A stretch of 64,000 nt of DNA from Fremontodendron californicum (Eukaryota > Streptophyta > Magnoliopsida > Malvales > Malvaceae): assembly GCA_030761205.1 (NCBI GenBank), contig JAULJL010000010.1:12619241-12683240 (forward strand). Direction: 5' to 3'. Within the stretch, counting starts at the first letter, position 1. The number at the start of each line of letters is the position of its first letter. Made by a program: the position numbers and the translations under genes. Shown here in pieces: positions 32,037 through 41,488 of this stretch. The notes below the pieces were generated by a model. That model was given only the letters and a program-made list of their open reading frames with translations, was not told the origin of the DNA and did not search any database.

Positions 32037-33857
32037 TGATGCACCCAAAAGAGTGTATCTTATTTAACCTTGCACTAAAAAGATCAATTGTAAGTATAAT
32101 GATTAGCAAGGGTCGAGTCCTCAGGGATTGGGTTTTAATCTATGAGTTATTAGTTTATAACTTACGTTCAAAGAAAACAATAAAAGAAAATGGGTTTTTG
32201 AAGCCATATTTAAACTAAAGTAAATAATAAGAATAAGATGCAAGGCGGTATAACCAGCCAATAAAAATATATATACTAAATTAGGCGGTATAACCAGCCA
32301 ATAAAAATAAAACAAAGTTAATATACAAATTAGGCGGTATAACCAGCCAATAAAAATAAATATACTTTTAAAAATAAGCAAACTAGAAAAGTAAGAAAAC
32401 AAGTAAGTAAGAAGAATCAAATATGAAAAATATGGTTAAGGTTTCATTCTCCACCACTAGACATCATTAAGAATCAATTTCAGATCTATCAATATCAACC
32501 AACTATCAAAGTTAACAACCGTAGAAAACAACAAGCTCTGTTATCCCAATCTTTCCTTAGTTTGTCGTTAAATAGAACAAGCTCTCTATTTAATCTCTAA
32601 CCATTAAACAACCTAGAATAAGCTCTCTAAATTCAATTTAATGGCAGCTTTATGATGAGAAAGATAGGTTGATCTAAGCAACAAACACATAAGCTCGGAT
32701 TGTTCAACTTAGGTTATGTTCCACTTTGCAATTATTGAAAACTTGACCATAATCATTAATCACAAATTGCCACTTATGAATAGGAAATCAAGACAATTAC
32801 ACGGATCAAGACTCCTAGACTAGCAATAGATAATTATCAAGATCTATCTAGTTGTACACCTAAATAAATCAAGACAACATCATGAACAATTCTTGTAGAA
32901 GAACATAAGCAACTTTGATAGAAAATTAATGATAGATAGAATCTGAAAATCAATCACAAAACATGTCTAGGGTTTTGAAATCACCCTTAACCAAATAGAA
33001 GTTTAGCCTAGCATAGGCATTGTAAACATAAACATAAAATTAAAGAGAATCTAAGAAGGAAATAAAAGAAAGAAAGAAGAAGAAGAAAATAAAGAAAAAG
33101 AAAACTAGAGAAAAGAAAGAAGAAGAAAACTTAAAGAATTTTATTACAATGGCTAATATCCTACCAATGTACAATATGATCCTCTACAATCATCCAAGGC
33201 CCTCTATTTATACACATTTTGGAGGGCTAAATGACAAGAGACAAGCTTTACAAATTTCAAAGGTAGGTATAATAGGTGGGTGCATTTTTCTAACAATTTT
33301 CGTCATATTGTATGACAATTTTGATCAGCCAACTTGATGGTCGATTTTGTCAATATTGGAGGCCTGATCTGATCACATGGTCTTCTAGAAAAATGTTTCC
33401 CTATCAGTTACTGATCCACAGCCGTTGAAATCAGCTCATTTGCTGATGTGGATAAGAAGATATGGGCAAAATACGAAAACAGGTCAGCACAGACGTCATT
33501 GCACATCAGCCAACTTGATGGTCGATTTCGCTAGGGAAAACGACTCCGTTTCAAGAAGTGTAAAACATGAAAAAGATAGATATGCCTCTTAACTTTGCAC
33601 GGTTAAAATTTCAGCTTTATTGCTTCAGTGAAACTCCAGATATAGCTGATATGGCAAAAGGTGTCGGAACTGGAACTGAACTGGATTTGCCCTTAATTCT
33701 AGTAATCTGAAATCACTCAAAGAAACTTGTGAAAAACACCAAATTACATAAAAATATAAAAGATCATAAACACAATTAGACTAAACAATAATAACTCGTA
33801 TTTGACACAAAAAATAATAAAATATAACTAAAAACTATATAATTATACGAGTTATCA
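32037..33857 (-). repeat. 3' LTR (sense) of the young Athila-like element
   Basis: 1821 bp, matching 39137-40957 at an offset of exactly 7100 with four substitutions and no indel seen. It contains three tandem copies of AGGCGGTATAACCAGCCAAT plus an AT-rich spacer (about 32243-32370), spaced 40-49 bp. Adjacent polypurine-like AAGTGTGGGGGTG (minus sense) at about 33858-33872. Confidence 0.96.
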
Positions 33858-35607
33858 CACCCCCACACTTAGATTGTTGCTAGTCCCTAGCAACGACTCA
33901 ATAAAAATAAAATAAAAAAATCTAATCTAATCCACTTTCGTAGGAAATCACGGTGGCACTTAGCATGTGACACAAGTCTTTAAACCCCTAGGTGTCCCTA
34001 GTGGACGAGTTTAGTCTCGTGAGGGTTTACTAGAACGATACCCACAAACATTGAAAAAAAAAATATATAAATAAACTACATATACTAAAAATATTTAATC
34101 CTAATCCTTTCAATACAAATTAGAGACAATCTTTGAACAAGTCTTATAAACTAATCAATAGCTTAAAGAATTTCACAAAAAATCATGCTTGAATGTAAAT
34201 TGTTTGAGTTAAGCCAATATTAACATAACATATCTCAATCAAAATAGTGCATGTTCAAATTTAATCTCAACTTCTCACATAGGATACCCTCATGATTTTC
34301 ACTCTTTAAAGTAGTGGTGAAGTGTTTACACTCAATCAATCTCATGAAAACAGTTCTACCATATTCTTGCTTGTCCACCTATTCTCCACTATTTAGATCA
34401 TACAACTTCATGAATCAAGAGGTCTTTAATCAAGGTTGTAATGGGGCCAAGGGGTTTGTAATGTGGTTGAATAACAAAAGGATAAAGATATCACAAAGGC
34501 TCCAAAGAGTTCATAAAGTTTAGAGACATAATAAGATCATACAAAGAAACTTCTCAAAACTCTTTACAAGTACATAGTCACCTAGGCCGAATATTCATGT
34601 TGGGCCTTTTCTTCATTCTAAACAACTTTGTAACATCTTTTTCTTTTTCCACAAATTCAAGAGATGATTCATATTTTTTACATAGGAATGTATTTGCCAG
34701 TATTCCATTTCTTTTTCTCTTGACTTTTCTTTTCTTTTCCCCCCACACTTATTTCTTGTTTCTAACCCAAATTTTCAACTAAAAATATCCCTTGTTTTTT
34801 GCAATATGTCTCAAAATATATAATCTATCTTTAGAACAAGGGTAAGGATATAAGTATATTTAGGCTAGGTGTAAGTTGTGGTTACCAATAAAACAACATA
34901 TATAATGTAGGCTCAAATTGGCTCACTAGTGGGGATGTTCTCTTAGAACATTAATAATGGATGGCTGTTTGGCTCTGGTTATAATCCTAATGCCTCTATC
35001 ATATTCATGTTGTCACATGTATCAATATAGTCTCAAACGGTTTAAAGCAAGTTCTAGAGAATCATGTAATCATAAGAGCACTCAAGAAAGAAATTAGATT
35101 GATTTGTATAATGCATCAATCATTATAGGCTCAAAAACTCACAAGGATGATTATACAAGTCAGATTAAGTCTAAACATGCTTCTTTCTCAATCAACATAT
35201 CATATTAACATTGGCTCATAAAAAGGTTGACATCAAGCTCAATTCTCATGAAAATCTTCTCACTAATAAATCTGTTTTAGACTTATGCAATTCATATCTC
35301 ATCATTGTATTAAAAAGGAACTAAAACACACTAAAAAAAAATAATAATAATAATAAAGACTCTAAAAAATATATATATATATATATATAGTAGACAAAAA
35401 TAAAAGAAATCCTAAATCATTCCCCCCACACTTAATTCTTACATTGTCCTCAATGTAAGTCTATTAAATGAAAGAATCATGTGTAAGAGAAAAGAACTAA
35501 TAACATAAGAATAGGAACAACTAAGACTCAAAACAAAATAAACTCATGCAACCTAAATAATCCTAAAATACTAAACAAAAATTAACAAGTAAACATAAAA
35601 AGATTAA
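33858..35607. other. Non-coding 3' internal region of the young element
   Basis: No ORF of any family. It contains several CCCCCACACTTA motifs (near 33862, 34740 and 35424), the plus-strand form of the polypurine tract. 35084-35098 holds the uninterrupted version of the sequence into which this very family inserted at 32036/40958. A (TA)n run lies near 35370. Confidence 0.7.
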
Positions 35608-35825
35608 AATCAAACTGACAAGGTATGTCTCAAGTCTCCCTTACTCAGACCTTGTTCAGAATGAATACTTCTAAATTGCTTAAAACACAACAAACTTTTT
35701 TTTTTTTTTCAAAAGAAGAAATCAAACTGACAAGGTATGTCTCAAGTCTCCCTTACTCAGACCTTGTTTAGAATGAATACTTCTAAATGGCTTAAAACAC
35801 AACAATTTTTTTTTTTTTTTAAATT
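35608..35825 (+). repeat. ~112-bp tandem duplication ending in poly-T
   Basis: ATCAAACTGACAAGGTATG... begins at 35609 and again at 35721. Both copies run to AAACACAACAA then a T-run, with a few substitutions. It lies between the LOG-like ORF and the 3' LTR. Confidence 0.88.
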
Positions 35826-35970
35826 AGCAAAATATGTCCCTTACCCCCTACTAAAATATGACATTGTCCCCAATGTCAAATTTTAAAGGTAGAATTTAGG
35901 AGATATTGCCTGCAGAGGTTGCTAACCACTTATTATAACTGAGACACAACAAGCAAAATGTTAGATAATG

Positions 35971-36618
35971 TCACAAAGACAAAGTGCAATCCACTCCTTG
36001 CTCGTCCATATCTCTTTTTCTTTTTCCGAGCGTTTGCGAAACAACCGTAGCAGATAAACACTCATAAGCTTGGAGCTTTTTGAGTAAATCTTCAATGGTT
36101 GTAGCAGAAATTATGGTTCTCCTTGCCTCTGAAAACATGAATCCATTATCCACAGCATTATCTAAATATGAAAGCAAATTACTAAAATAACCATTAATAT
36201 TAAGCAAACCAATGGGTTTCTTATTTGTGACCAAAGATGACCAAGAAGCCACGCAAGCTATTTCTTCCAATGTACTCAGACCTCCTGGTAAAGCAATGAA
36301 TGCATCGGCAGAATGGTACATGATTGTCATCCGTTCAGGGATACTCCAGACTTGTATTTCCTTACCCACGGTAGGTCCACAAAAACTTGTGAATAGTTTT
36401 GGCACGATTCCTAGAACTGGACTTCCTCCGGCGTGTGCTGCTGTAGCGACTGCTCCCATTAAACCCGTACTACCGCCTCCATAAATAAAGTGGATCTTTT
36501 GTTGGGCAAGTATTACTCCAACTCTTATGGCTTCATCAGCGAATATGTTATTTTTCCCTGGATAAGCACCTCCAAAGACACAAATTTTTTTAATGCGCTG
36601 GGATGAAGTACTTTCCAT
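35971..36618 (-). CDS. LOG-type cytokinin riboside 5'-monophosphate phosphoribohydrolase-like protein, inside a retrotransposon
   Basis: An intact 215-residue ORF, the usual length of plant LOG proteins (~210-220). LOG enzymes release active cytokinin bases from their nucleotide forms in one step in cytosol and nucleus. The Rossmann-type LOG fold is recognisable along its whole length: ICVFGGAYPG at residues 12-21, YGGGSTGLMG at 46-55, VLGIVPK at 68-74, an arginine (R96) in the catalytic-arginine region, ADAFIALPGG then LSTLEE to 119, and KPIGLLNINGYF at 134-145. The signature PGGxGTxxE reads PGGLSTLEE here: the acid is kept but the glycine before Thr is Ser, so activity is uncertain. It lacks introns, unlike host LOG genes, as expected of a copy carried through RNA. 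ATTCTATTTCAG sits ~23 bases before the ATG, a likely splice acceptor. Old annotations call this family lysine decarboxylase-like. Confidence 0.9.
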   Translation of the reverse strand: MESTSSQRIKKICVFGGAYPGKNNIFADEAIRVGVILAQQKIHFIYGGGSTGLMGAVATAAHAGGSPVLGIVPKLFTSFCGPTVGKEIQVWSIPERMTIMYHSADAFIALPGGLSTLEEIACVASWSSLVTNKKPIGLLNINGYFSNLLSYLDNAVDNGFMFSEARRTIISATTIEDLLKKLQAYECLSATVVSQTLGKRKRDMDEQGVDCTLSL

Positions 36619-36982
36619 TTTTTTTTCTTCGAGTGTCTGAAATAGAATGAGTACATGGTGTAATATATTGAGGACTGAGTAGTGAATTAGACAAGAGTAA
36701 TAATGTCGCCGAAAGTGTATCTGACCTGTCAGAAGAAAATGTTAACCTAACAAAAGATTTTTGCGTGATTTCAGGAAGAAAATCAAAAAGAGAAGAAAAA
36801 AATCAACCGTAAAAGACAAATAAAAAAAAACGAGAATAATTACACAAATCGAACAACACGTAAATTAAACCAAAATAAAGTTATTGCAAATCAAACCAAA
36901 AGCTGAGAAGTCATTTATTGTAGTTGTGATTGTGGCTCACATCTTCCTCTGGTTTTACGTCCAGAAACGGCTTAAACGCCTT
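36619..36982. other. Spacer between the CRP-like and LOG-like ORFs
   Basis: 364 bp without an ORF. On the minus strand it ends in the acceptor-like TTCTATTTCAG followed by ACACTCGAAG and an A-run before the LOG-like ATG. A second pyrimidine-flanked CAG is not obvious. It is less retroelement-like than the flanks and may have come in with one of the captured genes. Confidence 0.5.
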
Positions 36983-37519
36983 CTATGAGTCGAGGATATG
37001 CTTCCCATCCAGTTTTCTTACAAGCTGGCAAACAGGGTCTTTTAACATCAGATTCCCAAGATGTTGCCATTCCCTTTGGAATTGCGGCCATAAATCAAGA
37101 ATTTCTCTTTGTACGTCTCCACTAGGATGCGTCTCAAGAGAAAGTTGGATATTACCCAAATTCTCCTTACTCAGTCCATCCTTAATGAATTGAATTTTAT
37201 CATCTCGATTAGAGGACGGAATCCCAATAGAATGACATTTACCGTTACACGTCCATCGTGCACATTTGTGGCAATTTGAACTCATGCGCTTTGCTCGTCG
37301 CTTCTTTGCAAAAGTGCTTCTACCTGTACCTGGTAAATGCAAAACAGGAAGATATTCATCTTCACGTACCTTGGCTTCAATTATCCAACGTATGTCTGCA
37401 GGAATCCCTTTGTGCATAAGCATTCTTAATCTTTCAAATCGAACTTGGTAAAGCTTCAGTAAAATATTTTGAGGAAAAGGAGGAAATCGTTTCTGCAATC
37501 TTGTGAGAATATCATCCAT
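36983..37519 (-). CDS. Carlavirus-type cysteine-rich nucleic-acid-binding-protein-like ORF, inside a retrotransposon
   Basis: An intact 178-residue ORF from the ATG at 37519; the frame stays open further upstream, but that part is low-complexity. Residues 64-78 are a GTGRSTFA motif and a basic KKRRAKR block, followed at once by a compact Cys cluster (C83, C86, C91, C95, with H96) and, after GIP, a DKIQFIKDG segment. This order (GRS-[YF]A, basic run, zinc-finger-like cysteines, [VI]..[YF]I..G) is what I know of the Carla_C4 family, the 3'-proximal cysteine-rich proteins of carlaviruses and relatives, which bind nucleic acid and have been reported as silencing suppressors and host transcription modulators. 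It is longer than most carlavirus versions. I see no other viral gene nearby. TTTTTTTTTCAG|G directly precedes the ATG and is a strong splice-acceptor candidate. The assignment rests on motif order, not on a search. It could instead be an unrelated zinc-binding protein. Confidence 0.55.
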   Translation of the reverse strand: MDDILTRLQKRFPPFPQNILLKLYQVRFERLRMLMHKGIPADIRWIIEAKVREDEYLPVLHLPGTGRSTFAKKRRAKRMSSNCHKCARWTCNGKCHSIGIPSSNRDDKIQFIKDGLSKENLGNIQLSLETHPSGDVQREILDLWPQFQREWQHLGNLMLKDPVCQLVRKLDGKHILDS

Positions 37520-38041
37520 CCTGAAAAAAAAAATGAAAGAGAAATTGAAAGAGAAATTTATATACAATATCAGTTTTGTGGGTAGCTGATGGAACCGATT
37601 TAAATAATCACGGAGTACCGTTATCCGCCATTTAACCGGGGTTAAAAAAAATTATATTTACATCTAGTGTTTTTCAAAACAAGGATCAGAAAGAAAAACA
37701 ACATAAAAAGACTCAAAAACAAAACACTCTAAATAAAATTCTAAATTCTTCCCCCCACACATAATTCTTACATTGTCATTAATGTAATGCTATTATCCCC
37801 CAATGTAAGAATTATATGTAAGAGAAAAGAACTATTAAACAAAAGAAACTTATGCAGCCTAAATGAACTTAAAAACAGTAAACACAATTAACAAAGAAAC
37901 ATAAGAAATAAAAATAAAAACAATAAAAATAATAAAAGAAAAAGGAAAAGAAAGAGAAAGCAAATCTGAATATGGAAGGTTGGCAATTTCATCTTTAATT
38001 GGGCTGCCTTCCCAATTAACACTTGAGTTAGTGTTTTGAAT
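37520..38041. other. Spacer between gag-like and CRP-like ORFs
   Basis: No family-bearing ORF. It contains CCCCCCACACATAATTC near 37750, another copy of the polypurine-like motif, and a T-rich coding-like low-complexity stretch at 37890-37970. On the sense strand its end provides the T-run and CAG acceptor before the CRP-like ATG. Confidence 0.5.
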
Positions 38042-38980
38042 CTAACCAACACCCCTTCTTGGCTTTTTAGGCTTGTCAGGCTCATGCATGAAATTTCCCA
38101 AATTTATGCGTTTGAGAGGAAGCTTTCTTTGCACAACAGTGGATGCATTCTCCATTACAAGTATTATTCCATCATCCTTGGTGGTGCATATCTCATCGAG
38201 GAATGGTGCATCTTTTGGTACTTGTTGAATGACATCCACAAACAAACTGTTTAAGGTTTCCAGCGTGTCTTGTTCATGTTCATCCTCTTTGAACTTTGCG
38301 AATCTACTAGGAAAAGGTGGAGAAGAAACATTAGTAAAAATTGGAATCTCAAACGTTACCTCAGGTGCTGAAATACTCTTATTTGGATCATTGGCTTCAT
38401 TATCCTCAAGAATAGAATTCATCTCTAATTTTGTCTCATCCTCATCTTGTTCCTCATTCCTCAAGGTCACAATAGTAGTATTCTCCTTTGGGTTAATCAT
38501 TGTTTGGGCAGGGAGTTCTTCAGATCTTTGTGCTACCCATCCCACCATACTACTAGTCAATTGGATCATTTGCTTTTCCAAACTCTGGATGCTTGCCCTT
38601 GTTTCCTGTTGAAATTGCAATGTATCAGTAACAAGAGAATAGACAAGATCTTCTAAAGAAGTACCTGAGTTTTGAGTCATATGTGGTGGTTGAAAAAGAT
38701 CTGGTTCTTGGGACCATGATTGATTGAAGCTAGATGGATGAGTGTAATTGGCATAAGGATCTACTTCTTGGTAATTTTTCGAGTAGCCATAATTAGTATG
38801 ATCCCACCATCCCTCATGGTAAGTGTTTGAGTAATGATCATACTGTTGGTCTTGGAACACTTGATGGCCTTGACATCCTCCCATGGCCAATTGTTGAACT
38901 GGGAAGGTGAGATTGGCTTGTTGATTCTCCATGTTCATGTATGCCACCAACTCTTCAAGTGTTAGATTGCTCAATTCCAT
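38042..38980 (-). CDS. Athila-type gag C-terminal-like ORF of the young element
   Basis: An intact 312-residue ORF. It holds the downstream half of Athila gag order: a Tyr/Asn/Trp-rich segment (YHEGWWDHTNYGY), a helical segment with LEDLVYSLVTDT and LEKQMIQLTSSM, the ELPAQTMINPKENTTIVTLR stretch, and the PFPSRFAKFKEDE...DVIQQVPKDAPFLDEI block. Both close with the ASTVVQRKLPLK motif that precedes the protease in Athila polyproteins. It stops right where the protease would start. The capsid-type Retrotrans_gag domain is not present upstream. The parallel ORF in the old element (41489-43033) aligns block by block. It may help package the RNA with helper proteins. Confidence 0.8.
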   Translation of the reverse strand: MELSNLTLEELVAYMNMENQQANLTFPVQQLAMGGCQGHQVFQDQQYDHYSNTYHEGWWDHTNYGYSKNYQEVDPYANYTHPSSFNQSWSQEPDLFQPPHMTQNSGTSLEDLVYSLVTDTLQFQQETRASIQSLEKQMIQLTSSMVGWVAQRSEELPAQTMINPKENTTIVTLRNEEQDEDETKLEMNSILEDNEANDPNKSISAPEVTFEIPIFTNVSSPPFPSRFAKFKEDEHEQDTLETLNSLFVDVIQQVPKDAPFLDEICTTKDDGIILVMENASTVVQRKLPLKRINLGNFMHEPDKPKKPRRGVG

Positions 38981-39112
38981 CGTTATTTATTTATTTTTTT
39001 TTAATTTTTTTTTTCAAAATTTGATCAGAAAAACCCGTATGTACAAGAAAATAAAACTCATTAGAACTGAAAATAAGAATAAACCAAGTAACAAATAAAC
39101 TAAAGAAAACAA

Positions 39113-39130
39113 TCCTCGGCAACGGCGCCA
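39113..39130 (-). other. Primer-binding site (tRNA-Asp) of the young element
   Basis: On the minus strand TGGCGCCGTTGCCGAGGA lies six bases inside the 5' LTR boundary at 39137. It is complementary to the 3' end of plant tRNA-Asp with one mismatch. Athila-group elements are known to use this tRNA. Confidence 0.88.
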
Positions 39131-39136
39131 AAAATT

Positions 39137-40957
39137 TGATGCACCCAAAAGAGTGTATCTTATTTAACCTTGCACTAAAAAGATCAATTGTAAGTATAAT
39201 GATTAGCAAGGGTCGAGTCCTCAGGGATTGGGTTTTAATCTATGAGTTATTAGTTTATAACTTACGTTCAAAGAAAACAATAAAAGAAAATGGGTTTTTG
39301 AAGCCATATTTAAACTAAAGTAAATAATAAGAATAAGATGCAAGGCGGTATAACCAGCCAATAAAAATATATATACTAAATTAGGCGGTATAACCAGCCA
39401 ATAAAAATAAAACAAAGTTAATATACAAATTAGGCGGTATAACCAGCCAATAAAAATAAATATACTTTTAAAAATAAGCAAACTAGAAAAGTAAGAAAAC
39501 AAGTAAGTAAGAAGAATCAAATATGAAAAATATGGTTAAGGTTTCATTCTCCACCACTAGACATCATTAAGAATCAATTTCAGATCTATCAATATCAACC
39601 AACTATCAAAGTTAACAACCGTAGAAAACAACAAGCTCTGTTATCCCAATCTTTCCTTAGTTTGTCGTTAAATAGAACAAGCTCTCTATTTAATCTCTAA
39701 CCATTAAACAACCTAGAATAAGCTCTCTAAATTCAATTTAATGGCAGCTTTATGATGAGAAAGATAGGTTGATCTAAGCAACAAACACATAAGCTCGGAT
39801 TGTTCAACTTAGGTTATGTTCCACTTTGCAATTATTGAAAACTTGACCATAATCATTAATCACAAATTGCCACTTATGAATAGGAAATCAAGACAATTAC
39901 ACGGATCAAGACTCCTAGACTAGCAATAGATAATTATCAAGATCTATCTAGTTGTACACCTAAATAAATCAAGACAACATCATGAACAATTCTTGTAGAA
40001 GAACATAAGCAACTTTGATAGAAAATTAATGATAGATAGAATCTGAAAATCAATCACAAAACATGTCTAGGGTTTTGAAATCACCCTTAACCAAATAGAA
40101 GTTTAGCCTAGCATAGGCATTGTAAACATAAACATAAAATTAAAGAGAATCTAAGAAGGAAATAAAAGAAAGAAAGAAGAAGAAGAAAATAAAGAAAAAG
40201 AAAACTAGAGAAAAGAAAGAAGAAGAAAACTTAAAGAATTTTATTACAATGGCTAATATCCTACCAATGTACAATATGATCCTCTACAATCATCCAAGGC
40301 CCTCTATTTATACACATTTTGGAGGGCTAAATGACAAGAGACAAGCTTTACAAATTTCAAAGGTAGGTATAATAGGTGGGTGCATTTTTCTAACAATTTT
40401 CGTCATATTGTATGACAATTTTGATCAGCCAACTTGATGGTCGATTTTGTCAATATTGGAGGCCTGATCTGATCACATGGTCTTCTAGAAAAATGTTTCC
40501 CTATCAGTTACTGATCCACAGCCGTTGAAATCAGCTCATTTGCTGATGTGGATAAGAAGATATGGGCAAAATACGAAAACAGGTCAGCACAGACGTCATT
40601 GCACATCAGCCAACTTGATGGTCGATTTCGCTAGGGAAAACGACTCCGTTTCAAGAAGTGTAAAACATGAAAAAGATAGATATACCTCTTAACGTTGCAC
40701 GGTTAAAATTTCAGCCTTATTGCTTCAGTGAAACTCCAGATATAGCTGATATGGCAAAAGGTGTCGGAACTGGAACTGAACTGGATTTGCCCTTAATTCT
40801 AGTAATCTGAAATCACTCAAAGAAACTTGTGAAAAACACCAAATTACATAAAAATATAAAAGATCATAAACACAATTAGACTAAACAATAATAACTCGTA
40901 TTTGACACAAAAAATAATAAAACATAACTAAAAACTATATAATTATACGAGTTATCA
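39137..40957 (-). repeat. 5' LTR (sense) of the young Athila-like element
   Basis: 1821 bp, same ends and same three-copy AGGCGGTATAACCAGCCAAT array (about 39343-39470) as the partner LTR. It is followed by the right target duplication GCACT at 40958-40962. As the 5' LTR it should contain the promoter; I could not pick out a convincing TATA box. Confidence 0.96.
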
Positions 40958-40962
40958 GCACT

Positions 40963-41488
40963 CAAGAAAGAAATTAGATTGATATGTATAATGCATCAAT
41001 CATATAGGCTCAAAACTCACAAAGATGATTATACTAGTCAATATTAAGTCTAAACATGCTTCTTTCTTAATCAACATATCATACTAACATTGGCTCTTGA
41101 AAAATAGTGATATCAAGCTTAATTCTCATGAAAATCTTACCACTAATGATCAATTTCAGACCTATTTAATTCATATCTCATCATAGTAAGAAAAGTAACT
41201 AGAACACACTAAAAACAAAACAAAACTAAAAGAAATCCTAAATTCTTCCCCCTAACACTTAATTCTTACATTGTCCTCAATGTAATTCTATTATCCCCAA
41301 ATATAAGAATCATGCGTAAAAGAAAAGAATTACTAATTAAACAAGCTAACTAAAGAAAAATAATAAAAGATAGAATGATGGAGAGTAAAGAATAGCAAAT
41401 ATGATTATAATATTTGCTCTCCATCCTTTTGGGTTGCCTCCCAAGAAGCACTTGGTTTATTTTTCTCAGCCTGACTTAGCCCATGTTA
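40963..41488. other. Internal non-coding part of the old Athila-like element, resumed
   Basis: Continues 32031 after the insertion. Similar to 35090-35460 of the young element. No ORF. Confidence 0.75.

Larger units (their letters stand above)
32037..40957 (-). mobile_element. Young Athila-like LTR retrotransposon carrying LOG-like and virus CRP-like ORFs
   Basis: 8,921 bp, flanked by GCACT at 32032-32036 and 40958-40962. Two 1821-bp LTRs (32037-33857 and 39137-40957) begin TGATGCACCC and end GAGTTATCA, and differ at four positions by eye (33584, 33594, 33615, 33832). The primer site at 39113-39130 is complementary to the tRNA-Asp 3' end with one mismatch and makes the minus strand the sense strand. 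In sense order: 5' LTR (39137-40957), gag-like ORF (38980-38042), CRP-like ORF (37519-36983), LOG-like ORF (36618-35971), long non-coding tail, 3' LTR (32037-33857). No protease, RT, RNase H or integrase is recognisable, so mobility would need a related autonomous element. Near-identical LTRs and intact ORFs show recent insertion. Confidence 0.95.

Noticed and set aside
32121..32420. 99-residue minus-strand ORF, identical at 39221-39520
   Set aside because: It is encoded by the LTR minisatellite (repeating WLYR / WLVIP phrases) and duplicated only because the LTR is duplicated; no protein family.
33149..33337. 62-residue ORF present in both young LTRs (also 40249-40437)
   Set aside because: Lies within the LTR, no family signature; chance ORF copied with the LTR.
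35971..36618. LOG-like ORF as bacterial contamination or an ordinary host gene
   Set aside because: It lies between LTRs of one element with matched target duplications, in sense orientation, flanked on both sides by family-specific sequence; its start is preceded by a plant-type splice acceptor.
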